A program made the position numbers and the translations under genes. From Jiulongibacter sp024742395 (lineage in GTDB: Bacteria > Bacteroidota > Bacteroidia > Cytophagales > Spirosomataceae): a stretch of DNA of 64,000 nt. Under the pieces are notes generated by a model. The model was given only the letters and a program-made list of their open reading frames with translations. It did not search any database and was not told the origin of the DNA. Shown one piece after another: positions 1 through 7,537 of the stretch (position 1 is the stretch's first letter; every line of letters begins with the position of its first letter). The stretch spans positions 3,162,001-3,226,000 of the forward strand of contig OZ252236.1 in the NCBI GenBank assembly GCA_965249455.1, written 5' to 3'.

Positions 1-3
1 ATA

Positions 4-591
4 ATGAAAAAATCATTCTTAGTCATTCTCCTCTTTATATTTTCTATCTCTTTAGTATCTGCCCAAAAACTTAAAAAAGTTTTTAATGGTAAAAACCTTA
101 GTGGATGGGTGGTGCCCAATCCAAACTATGAGAACTGGACCGTCTCAAATGGCATTCTACATGTAAAAAGTAGCGACGACAGAAAAGGAAGCATTTTATG
201 GACTGAGAAAGAATACGAAGATTTCATTGTTGAAGCTGAATATAAAAACATTGATGGTATCGTTGATTCAGGAATATTTCTTCGATCAGAAAAAGATCAG
301 ATTCAAATTGGCATTTCGGGCTCATTAAAAAGAGATTTAACCGGTTCCCCTTATATACCTGGGAAATCATATCCGGTTGAGGCAAAAATTGATAACGTCT
401 TAAATAAAGATGACTGGAATACCTTGAAAGTAAAAGTTCAAGGTAAGTCATATACCGTTTGGCTTAATGGCAAGGAAGTGATGAATTATACTTCTGAAGA
501 CATGGTAGAAAAAGGCCCTATTGGTATTCAGCTGCACCCCGGGAACAATATGAGTATTGATTACAGAAGTATAAAAGTTGCTGAACTTTAA
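4..591 (+). CDS. Secreted DUF1080 (3-keto-disaccharide hydrolase family) protein
   Basis: The 195-residue protein starts with a signal peptide (Lys-rich start, hydrophobic core, cleavage after SLVSA). The rest reads as one DUF1080 beta-sandwich: FNGKNLSGW near residue 28, a GIFLRS segment near 90 and a closing GPIGIQLHPG near 172. These are typical of the concanavalin-like fold in this family. Some DUF1080 members act on 3-keto-glycosides; the substrate here is unknown. The next gene encodes a lipoprotein sugar isomerase/epimerase, and such enzymes often sit beside DUF1080 genes in Bacteroidota, so a joint periplasmic role in keto-sugar breakdown is inferred. Only three bases of upstream sequence are visible, so an upstream operon partner cannot be excluded. 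The family call is firm, the reaction is not. Confidence 0.85.
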   Translation: MKKSFLVILLFIFSISLVSAQKLKKVFNGKNLSGWVVPNPNYENWTVSNGILHVKSSDDRKGSILWTEKEYEDFIVEAEYKNIDGIVDSGIFLRSEKDQIQIGISGSLKRDLTGSPYIPGKSYPVEAKIDNVLNKDDWNTLKVKVQGKSYTVWLNGKEVMNYTSEDMVEKGPIGIQLHPGNNMSIDYRSIKVAEL

Positions 592-700
592 GACTTTATC
601 TGGCCAATAGTCTCATCTATTATTTTCGACCTGAACATAATCCGTTCATAAATAATCATTTACAAAGCCACTTGAAACATTTAAACGACCCTTATTTTCT

Positions 701-1630
701 ATGAAATTCTTGAAAAACATATTTTTACCCTGTCTTAGCATTTTCATCCTAAGTTCATGTGGGAATCAGAATTCCACAAATGAATCAACGGTGATTGAAA
801 CTCCTTCACAAAAATACTCCCTAGCACAATGGTCCTATAACAGAGATTTGTTTGCCGGCGAAATGAATACCATTGACTTCGTCAATGCCGCTGGTGAAAT
901 GGGTTTTGAGGGCGTGGAATATGTCAGTCAATTCTTTCAGGACAAAGCAGAAAACTTCCCTTTTTTAGATAGTCTTAATGAAGCTGCGAGGAATGCAGGT
1001 GTAAAAAACCTTATGATTCAAGTAGACAATATTGGTAATCTGTGTGCTTCTGATCCTATGGAAAGAGAAAAAGCTATTACCGAAGGAAAAAAATGGGTTA
1101 ATGCTACAAAGTATTTAGGATGCCCGATCATGCGAGTAAACGCTCATGGCGATGGAAGCCCTGAAAATATGAAAAAACAGTGTCTCGACGGTATTGGATT
1201 ACTGGCTGACTATGCAAATAGTCAAGGTGTCAAGATAATTATTGAAAACCATGGTGGTATATCAAGTGATGGTGACTGGCTAGCTGATCTGATAAAAAAC
1301 TTAGAAGAGAAAAAGGTAGGAAGCCTTGCCGACTTTCATAACTGGTGCAGTGAAAGATCTACAGGAAATATGTGGAATGGGCCTTGTACTAAGGAATATG
1401 ATTATTATAAGGGTTTAGCAGACCTAATGCCTACAGCCGAAGGCGTTAGTGTCAAAGCATTTAATTTTGACTCTTTAGGTAATGAAACGCAAATGGACTT
1501 CAAGAAATTCTTTCAAATCATTCATGACCATAATTACACAGGGTATCTGGGAATAGAATATGAAGGAAATACTCTTCCTTCAAAAGAGGGAATCCTAAAG
1601 ACGAAGGCCTTGGCAGATCGTAGTTGGTAA
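701..1630 (+). CDS. Lipoprotein sugar phosphate isomerase/epimerase-like TIM barrel
   Basis: The 309-residue protein has a lipoprotein signal ending ILSSC (Cys at residue 20), so it is probably anchored in the periplasm. The rest is an AP-endonuclease-2/xylose-isomerase-like TIM barrel. GFEGVEYVSQFF near residue 70, MRVNAHGDG near 145, IIIENHGG near 180, SLADFHNWC near 208 and YLGIEYEGN near 282 supply the usual Glu, Asp, His and Glu metal ligands at barrel strand ends. Related secreted TIM barrels are partners of DUF1080 proteins in 3-keto-sugar catabolism, and the gene lies 109 bp after a DUF1080 gene on the same strand. Whether it works as an isomerase, lyase or hydratase cannot be told from sequence. 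Confidence 0.85.
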   Translation: MKFLKNIFLPCLSIFILSSCGNQNSTNESTVIETPSQKYSLAQWSYNRDLFAGEMNTIDFVNAAGEMGFEGVEYVSQFFQDKAENFPFLDSLNEAARNAGVKNLMIQVDNIGNLCASDPMEREKAITEGKKWVNATKYLGCPIMRVNAHGDGSPENMKKQCLDGIGLLADYANSQGVKIIIENHGGISSDGDWLADLIKNLEEKKVGSLADFHNWCSERSTGNMWNGPCTKEYDYYKGLADLMPTAEGVSVKAFNFDSLGNETQMDFKKFFQIIHDHNYTGYLGIEYEGNTLPSKEGILKTKALADRSW

Positions 1631-1684
1631 TAGTGTTGAAGGAGTGTTAAAAAATTTGTACATTCATTTATTAACCTAAATACT

Positions 1685-2098
1685 ATGAATTACAAAGAAA
1701 AGATAGGTACTAAAGAGCATCCTCTGACCTTAAATACTCCCCCTCAAACTTCTGAATATACTATGCATGTAGAGGAGAAGGATGGAAAAGAAATTTTGGT
1801 TTGTACCGTAGGTAAAACTATTCTTCATTATGATATTCAATGTTTGAATGACCTACATGAAATGCTAAAAAAACACGGCGACTGGATGTTGCTGGGTAGT
1901 AAAGATGAAAAGGTGGCTACAGTAGAAGGTACGGTTGAACATTGGGGAAGAAATCCCGACAATCCTATTGGTGGATGGTACGGTTTGAAAAAGAACTTTC
2001 GGGGAAGATTCGGCATGTATATACCACCATTAATGGAGCACCTGGGTTTAGCAGAAGTAGAGCATGAAAAGAGAAACAATAGAATGAGAGCAATATAA
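1685..2098 (+). CDS. Conserved hypothetical cytoplasmic protein, 137 aa
   Basis: I do not recognise the family. The protein has no signal peptide or membrane segment. It is rich in charged residues and has a Trp/Gly-rich centre (GDWMLLGSKDEK, then EHWGRNPDNPIGGWYGLKK near residues 88-105) followed by RGRFGMYIPPLMEHLGLAEVEH. The repeated Trp-Gly and Tyr-Gly pairs suggest a small folded domain. The ATG lies 54 bp after the isomerase gene on the same strand, so co-transcription is possible. Codon use matches the neighbours and there is no overlap, which supports a real gene. No function is proposed. Confidence 0.7.
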   Translation: MNYKEKIGTKEHPLTLNTPPQTSEYTMHVEEKDGKEILVCTVGKTILHYDIQCLNDLHEMLKKHGDWMLLGSKDEKVATVEGTVEHWGRNPDNPIGGWYGLKKNFRGRFGMYIPPLMEHLGLAEVEHEKRNNRMRAI

Positions 2099-2197
2099 TG
2101 AGTAAGACATTATTCATATCATCCAAGACTTAATCCGCTTTAAGAATTAGGCTTTCTATGTTGAAAATTGTATATTTTGAAATAAAAGAAATAGCCT

Positions 2198-2395
2198 ATG
2201 AAAAGTAATGATAATCTAGTTATTGCACAATGTTCAGAAACTGAAAAACCTCAAAATCATAAATCGGTTGACCCTCTTGATGCAAAGGGCAGATGCCTGG
2301 TCACTTGGTGCAGCTGTGAAAGCTTTGTTGAAAACTCGGCGAGCTGGCCAAAATGTGCAACATGCGGTCATGATTATGCAGATCATGGGAAATAG
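2198..2395 (+). CDS. Small Cys/His-rich probable metal-binding protein, 65 aa
   Basis: This short protein has no signal peptide. Its C-terminal half holds a compact ligand set, CLVTWCSCESFV then CATCGHDYADHGK: five Cys and two His within about 32 residues, spaced C-x4-C-x-C-x11-C-x2-C-x-H-x4-H. That pattern would suit one or two zinc sites. A second ORF overlaps in another frame, but this frame is preferred because of the ordered ligand spacing and the Gly-His end. It stands alone, about 100 bp after the 137-aa unknown. A zinc-ribbon-like or treble-clef-like fold is inferred; the function is unknown. Confidence 0.6.
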   Translation: MKSNDNLVIAQCSETEKPQNHKSVDPLDAKGRCLVTWCSCESFVENSASWPKCATCGHDYADHGK

Positions 2396-2667
2396 CCAAG
2401 CTTCTTGAAGATAGTCTTCAGTAATTATGTTGTGCTGAATTAATAAGCTTATCATTCAATAATCTCTTAATGATTCAGAAAGAGTTTTGATATATTGTAA
2501 ATATTTAAATCATGCGGAAAAGACCTTACCACTCCTAAGTCTTAATTTAGAAACTCAATTCAATATTCTTTTTTGAGCAAAAAACTGCTCTGAATGCCTA
2601 TAAACCAGGCTAGCGTTTAATTATTGAATCTTCACAATCCGATTTCAAGTAACATGTTATCAGATTT

Positions 2668-3630
2668 CTATTTCAGTCTTGATTTCAATAGACTTACCAG
2701 TCTTTCATTATCTACTTTAAGCATGACATTCACAGTTGGTCTTCCTTGCCAAGGTGTCAGTGCCGGTCTAGCCAAAGCCTCCTGACTTCCTACAAATGGC
2801 CAGGTTTTACCTAAACTTAATCCATCCACTGTCTCTACACGTATTGGATAAAAACCTCCGGAGAAAATAGTTTTGTCTAATAGATAAGCGATGACTGACG
2901 AATCGTGTAAAAAAGATCCATCGATTTTGTTGTTCGATTTATAGAAGGCCTCATAAAAAACATAGGCATCAGAGACAAATTGATTTAAAGCTGAATCTGA
3001 AGCATTTCTAACTTCTATTATTTCCTCATGGCTCATGAAAGTTGATTCCGTAACATCTAAACCAATCATTGTTAATGGCCAATTCGCTCCTAAAACGAGA
3101 TCGGCGGCTTCCGGGTCGTTCAATATATTGGCTTCTGCCGCCGGAGAAGCATTTCCTGAACAAAATGCATTTCCACCCATGATGACCACTTCCTTAACTA
3201 ATTGCTGAATTTCAGGTGCTTTTTGCAGGGCGACTGCTAAATTAGTCAGCGGGCCAATTGGTGCCAGAATTATTTCATTTGGATATTTCTTTACCTGCTC
3301 AATAATAAAATCTTCGGCAGAGATATCTATTTCTTTTAATTCACTCTTGGGCCTAAAAGTGTTCCCTTGGCCGTCTTCTCCATGAACAAATGGCACACCT
3401 CCATTAAATACTCTTTTTAGTGGTTTTGCAGCTCCTTTAGCCACCCGTATATCGGTTCTGTCTGCCAACTCAAGCAGCCGAAGTGCGTTTGTAGTACAAA
3501 GTTCTAAATCTACATTGCCGTATACAGTGGTCAGACCAATCACATTTAATTCCGGAGAATTTAAGGCAAACTGAATGGCCATTGCATCATCAACGCCGGG
3601 ATCGGTATCAATAATTATTTTTTGAGGCAT
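2668..3630 (-). CDS. Inosine-uridine preferring nucleoside hydrolase family protein
   Basis: At 320 residues this has the usual length for the family. The N-terminal DTDPGVDDAMA motif (residues about 7-17) is the Asp cluster that binds the catalytic Ca2+ and the ribose. VIMGGNAFCSGNASPAAEANILNDPEAA is split over residues 147-175 and carries the conserved Asn-Asp-Pro, and LHDSSVIAYL near 242 holds the active-site His-Asp. There is no signal peptide, so it should act in the cytoplasm, cutting the N-glycosidic bond of nucleosides for base salvage. It is monocistronic and convergent with the small genes to its left. Nucleoside preference cannot be read from sequence. Confidence 0.92.
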   Translation of the reverse strand: MPQKIIIDTDPGVDDAMAIQFALNSPELNVIGLTTVYGNVDLELCTTNALRLLELADRTDIRVAKGAAKPLKRVFNGGVPFVHGEDGQGNTFRPKSELKEIDISAEDFIIEQVKKYPNEIILAPIGPLTNLAVALQKAPEIQQLVKEVVIMGGNAFCSGNASPAAEANILNDPEAADLVLGANWPLTMIGLDVTESTFMSHEEIIEVRNASDSALNQFVSDAYVFYEAFYKSNNKIDGSFLHDSSVIAYLLDKTIFSGGFYPIRVETVDGLSLGKTWPFVGSQEALARPALTPWQGRPTVNVMLKVDNERLVSLLKSRLK

Positions 3631-4037
3631 ACTTTCTTTAATTTATTCCGATGAAGTGTTTTTCTTCACTGTGTAAGAGAAAAGTTAACTAAAACTTATC
3701 GTTACAAAAATAGAAGATAATCTAATGGAGAAAACCATAAAGTCTCAGTTAAAACGGCTGTTTAATTCTAAATGGTAAGACTCTGACTAGTGCATGTTCT
3801 AAGAAACTTAAATTAAAGAAGAACTCAAATTTTAGATTCAATAGATATCTATAAACAGGAAATCTAAGATTAAAAATACCCGCTATACTCTATAAGCTTT
3901 TCACATTCTATTATTTTGTATTTATTCAAAAAGTTAGATCATTTCTAACGTATACTTGAATTATTCCAACAATTAAATTACAAACTCTTGCATTTACCAA
4001 AGCCAAATCTCTAGATTCAAAAAAGTAAAAATTCTAA
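3631..4037. other. Intergenic region between divergent genes, 407 bp
   Basis: This AT-rich stretch separates the divergent nucleoside hydrolase and M28 peptidase genes and must hold both promoters. I found no exact TAnnTTTG box at a suitable distance from either start, no convincing ORF, no RNA gene and no strong hairpin. Confidence 0.6.
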
Positions 4038-5672
4038 ATGAAGCTATTTAACGGTATTTTATTTGCGGGCTCTATTTGTTTGACCCTTACTTCTGGATTA
4101 AATGTCTTAGCTCAAAAAGGGCATCCTGAATTAAATTCGATAGACCCCAATAAGATAGAAGGCCATATGACTTTTCTTGCTGATGATCTACTTAAAGGAA
4201 GAGCAGTAGGTAGCGAAGAGTTTGAAATTGCCTCGGTATATGTTCAATCTCAATTACTGTCAATGGGCTTAAAACCGGCAAGCTCAAATGGAACTTTTAA
4301 GCAAGAAGTACCTTTCAAGCAGGCCACAGTAGATACTGAAAAGAGTTATTTTACGGTCAATAATCAACCTTTAGTGTGGGCAGAAGATTTCATTATTAGC
4401 CCTTATTTTGAAGCAGAGGTGTCAGAAATTGAGGCAGAAATGGTCTTTGTAGGTTTTGGCGTATCCGCACCAGGTTTTAAATATGATGATTACGCCGGAA
4501 TTGATGTCAAAAATAAAATAGTCATATACATCAATGATGCTCCTGCATTTCTTCCGAGCAATGAAAAAGCTTACTTCACTACCGGCAATGTCAAATACGA
4601 AACGGCGATTGCCAAAGGTGCCATAGGTGTCATAAATTTTATGCATCCTGAAAATAACCGAAGACCATGGCTTGGAACCGTTTCAAGAACAAGAAATGGA
4701 AGATACCTCTGGACAAACCCGGAAGGCAAGACACCTGCTTCTTTTCCAGAGATAAAAGCTGCAGTAACATTAAACAACGAGAAACTAACTAAACTTTTCG
4801 GTGATAAACTGGACTCTTTTGCAAAGGCCTTAAAAAGTCTTGATGAGGGAAAATCATCATCTTTTGAATTGAATACCTCGGCTAAAATCCATGTAGAAAC
4901 TAAAAGTAAAACGGTTATAAGCCATAACCTGTTGGCTGAAATTGAAGGCTCTGACCCAAAGCTAAAAAATGAATACCTGGTTTACGCAGCACATTTAGAT
5001 CATTTAGGATTTGGAAGAACAATTAATGGCGATTCAATCTATAACGGGGCCCATGACAATGCTTCAGGTGTAGCTATTCTACTCGAAATTGCAAGGACAT
5101 TCAAAGAATCGAAAATTAATCATAAAAGATCAGTTCTATTCGCCATTGTCACAGGTGAAGAGTCTGGCCTTCTTGGATCAGATTACTTAGCAAATTATCC
5201 TCCTGAAGGAAAAGAGAACATGGTTGCAAATATCTCTATGGATATGCCTTTCTTCTTCCACCCTATTCTTGATATCGTTCCCTATGGAGCTGCACATTCA
5301 AGCCTGGGCAAAAAAACCGAAATGGCCACGAAAATACTGGGATTAGAGATTAGCCCTGATCCGTTCCCACAGCAGGTAATATTCATCAGAAGTGATCATT
5401 ATAGTTTCGTAAGAAAAGGCATTCCGGCACTATTTATTAAAAGTGGATTCAAAACCATACCAGAGGACACAGTAGACAGAAGTGTAAGTGATTTGAAATG
5501 GAGAAGCACTCATTATCATACTCCACAGGACGACATGAATCAGGATTTTGATTTTAATGCCGCAGCTACCCACGTAAAAATCAACTATTTAATTGGTAAA
5601 ATGGTGCTTGATGATGCAACTAAACCCACGTGGAATTCCGGAGACTTTTTTGGTAATAGAGCCAAGCAATAG
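4038..5672 (+). CDS. Secreted M28 family zinc metallopeptidase with PA-type insert
   Basis: The 544-residue protein has a signal peptide (hydrophobic core, then LNVLAQ). An N-terminal helical part is followed by a protease-associated-like insert (about residues 130-230, VGFGVSAPGF with KIVIYINDAP) and then the M28 catalytic domain. The zinc ligands are visible: AAHLDHLG near 318, GAHDNASG near 339, the catalytic Glu-Glu of TGEESGLLGS near 374, and the final His in THYHTPQDDM near 497. It is likely a periplasmic or secreted aminopeptidase. Its 3' end runs into the tail of a minus-strand reading frame; that overlap probably reflects a frameshift in the other gene. The family is certain, the substrate unknown. 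Confidence 0.93.
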   Translation: MKLFNGILFAGSICLTLTSGLNVLAQKGHPELNSIDPNKIEGHMTFLADDLLKGRAVGSEEFEIASVYVQSQLLSMGLKPASSNGTFKQEVPFKQATVDTEKSYFTVNNQPLVWAEDFIISPYFEAEVSEIEAEMVFVGFGVSAPGFKYDDYAGIDVKNKIVIYINDAPAFLPSNEKAYFTTGNVKYETAIAKGAIGVINFMHPENNRRPWLGTVSRTRNGRYLWTNPEGKTPASFPEIKAAVTLNNEKLTKLFGDKLDSFAKALKSLDEGKSSSFELNTSAKIHVETKSKTVISHNLLAEIEGSDPKLKNEYLVYAAHLDHLGFGRTINGDSIYNGAHDNASGVAILLEIARTFKESKINHKRSVLFAIVTGEESGLLGSDYLANYPPEGKENMVANISMDMPFFFHPILDIVPYGAAHSSLGKKTEMATKILGLEISPDPFPQQVIFIRSDHYSFVRKGIPALFIKSGFKTIPEDTVDRSVSDLKWRSTHYHTPQDDMNQDFDFNAAATHVKINYLIGKMVLDDATKPTWNSGDFFGNRAKQ

Positions 5673-6288
5673 TCATTAAAAGCTATACAATAGATTGAAA
5701 ACTGATCTAAAATTTCTTGTGGCAGTATTTTCACTAAAATGGGTTGGTACGCTTTCTCAACATTAATGATTTTCCATCCGGTATATAGTGGATCTAAAAT
5801 AGCCAGACTATTTTTAGTCGTTATGACTTCAAATTTATTAAGGCCTTCAAGATAGCTAACATTCTCTTCACCAAATTCTTTGTTTAATGCGATAAGGATG
5901 AAAGCATTTCTGTCCAATTCAACATCATTACGGTTTGTGGTGTCTGACATCTTCATGGACATCGTTGTGGAGTACTTAATTCTGAAATACTTAACACAAT
6001 TTAGCTCTTGCATAGATTTCACTTCTTCTATATGACTATCGTAAAGCTTCAATTCCATTTCATCAGAATTTAAGGCTTGCTCCATGGCTGTTTGAATTAC
6101 ATCTCTTGGAATGATCTCGTAAAACTTTGGATACATCATGTCAAAAAGGTAATCATAATTGCTTTTTCAACTTCAATAAAAAGCCTACTGAATGCTCTAT
6201 GTACCACCGCACTATCAGATTGTGAAAAAGTAAGAATAGGTGTTAAGGTAAACAGGATCAGTTTGAGAATGTACTTCTAATTAATCAT
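5585..6288 (-). pseudogene. Frameshifted secreted protein of unknown function
   Basis: The longest open frame runs 6139-5585, but coding signal continues upstream. In the next frame a clear signal peptide (KYILKLILFTLTPILTFSQ) begins near 6276, preceded by an in-frame ATG at 6288 and a TAG at 6279-6277. Restoring one T just before that point would instead give ATG-AAG-TAC, a perfect start. A second break lies in the T5 run at 6163-6167 (A5 on the coding strand): adding one A joins IEVEK to SNYDYLFDMMYPK. A third is likely in the A4 run near 5697-5700: removing one base ends the protein as EILDQFQSIV with a stop at 5685-5683, just past the M28 stop, and removes an 88-bp overlap. The family is not recognised. 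The breaks may be real or may be sequence errors. Confidence 0.65.
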
Positions 6289-6425
6289 TACTTATTGGTC
6301 TTTCAACATAGATATTAAGCCATACTACTTTGAACGGCTTCTGGGTCAAGTAATATTATTTCAATGTCCTTTTTAACCTTCAGAAATATGACTTACATCA
6401 ACTATTCGACTCTTTTAAATAAATT

Positions 6426-6458
6426 TTTAGGCTATTCTAAATTTTATAATTATTTTTG
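6426..6458 (+). promoter_or_regulatory. Probable promoter and DtxR-type operator of the feo locus
   Basis: TATTTTTG at 6451-6458 fits the Bacteroidota -7 element TAnnTTTG and lies about 50 bp before the DtxR-FeoA start. Just upstream, around the expected -33 region, is the palindrome TTTAG-gctatt-CTAAA (6426-6441). It resembles the TTTAGG...CCTAAA half-sites of DtxR/MntR-family operators. A second small inverted repeat, ACGGA...TCCGT, lies at about 6462-6479 near the expected transcript start. Since the first gene encodes a DtxR-type domain, autoregulation by iron or manganese is inferred. Confidence 0.45.
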
Positions 6459-6506
6459 AATACGGAGTCATCAATCCGTCTACATAATTGACTAAAACAC
6501 AGTCTA

Positions 6507-7534
6507 ATGAACGAGTTAAATTATAGTCCGCTTACTGCTTTATTAACTTTTCTGGGAATAGTTCTTCTCTTGTTTCTTTTGTTTAGACCAGGGAAAGGTT
6601 GGTTTTGGCTTATACAGAAGAACAAAGTAAGTAGCAGGAAAGTAATCATAGAGGATATTTTAAAGCTTTTGTATCATAGTGAAAATGAAGAAAAATCTTT
6701 AAACCTGGTCGATATTACCCGAACACTTAAAGATCCTGATGATTTAATAATAGACTCTATCAATGAGATGGCTGAGCATGAATTAATTAATCTGGAAGGC
6801 GAGCATGTAAAATTAACCCAAGCTGGTAGCGAGTATGGTTTAAGAATTGTAAGAGCTCATAGATTGTGGGAGAAGTTCCTGGCCGAAAAACAGGATTTGC
6901 AGAGGCTGACTGGCATAAAATTGCCGAGCAAAAAGAACATGAGCTCTCTGACGCAGATACTGACAAACTTTCGGCTCGTTTAGGGAATCCACAGTTTGAT
7001 CCACACGGAGATCCTATTCCTACCAATACCGGGAAAATGGCTAATGTAACAGGTACTTTACTTTCGGAAATGGAAGTCAATAGTTTTGGTCGTATTATTC
7101 ACATAAAGGACAAACCGGATATCGTCTATCGCCAAATTCTAGCAGAGAACATTCACATAGGTTCACACATAAGAATTGTAGAGAAGAATGCCAATAGAGT
7201 AGTTTTTCATTCTGAAGGCGAGGCCTTTGTGTTGGCTCCCATTGTAGCAGGAAATATCACGGTAACAGAACTCAAAAAAGATGTAAAAGTGGAGGAAAAC
7301 ATTGCTCGCCTGAGCATGTTAACCGAAGGAGAAACTGCCGAGATAATTGGTATTTCTAAAGAAATGCGAGGAGAAAGTCGACGAAGACTTCTTGACCTGG
7401 GTTTTGTGAAAGGAGCCAAAGTCAGTATTGAACTACCAAATCCTTTAGGAGAGCCCAAAGCTTTCTTAATTAAAGGAACAAGTATTGCTCTGAGAAATAA
7501 TCAGGCATCTAAAATATTAATATTAAAAGACTAA
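6507..7534 (+). pseudogene. Membrane-anchored DtxR-type regulator fused to FeoA domain (one frameshift)
   Basis: Two overlapping frames, 6507-6983 and 6866-7534, join into one protein of about 342 residues if one A is restored in the A5 run at 6886-6890, giving LAEKTGFAEADWH. Order of parts: a membrane segment (residues about 10-27), a winged-helix/DtxR-like region (about 45-120, with LKDPDDLIIDSINEMAEHELI), a DtxR dimerisation and metal-site region rich in His, Glu and Asp (WHKIAEQKEHELSDADTDKL, then GNPQFDPHGDPIP), and a C-terminal FeoA/SH3-like domain (about 265-342, MRGESRRRLLDLGFVKGAKV). It sits 3 bp before feoB, so it probably senses Fe2+ or Mn2+ and aids FeoB. The break may be a sequence error, because everything around it is conserved. 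Confidence 0.8.
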
Positions 7535-7537
7535 ATC

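Noticed and set aside
2223..2408. A 61-codon ORF overlapping the Cys/His-rich gene in another frame
   Set aside because: It lacks any ordered pattern, while the chosen frame has regular metal ligands.
2575..2590. Hairpin GAGCA...TGCTC between two convergent genes
   Set aside because: The stem is only 5 bp and no T-run follows on the strand that would need it.
6866..6990. Programmed frameshifting in the DtxR-FeoA gene
   Set aside because: There is no slippery heptamer followed by a strong stem, and nearby genes show similar unrelated breaks.
6787..7080. Minus-strand ORF across the DtxR-FeoA gene
   Set aside because: It is the antisense of conserved coding sequence and has no start signal or features of its own.
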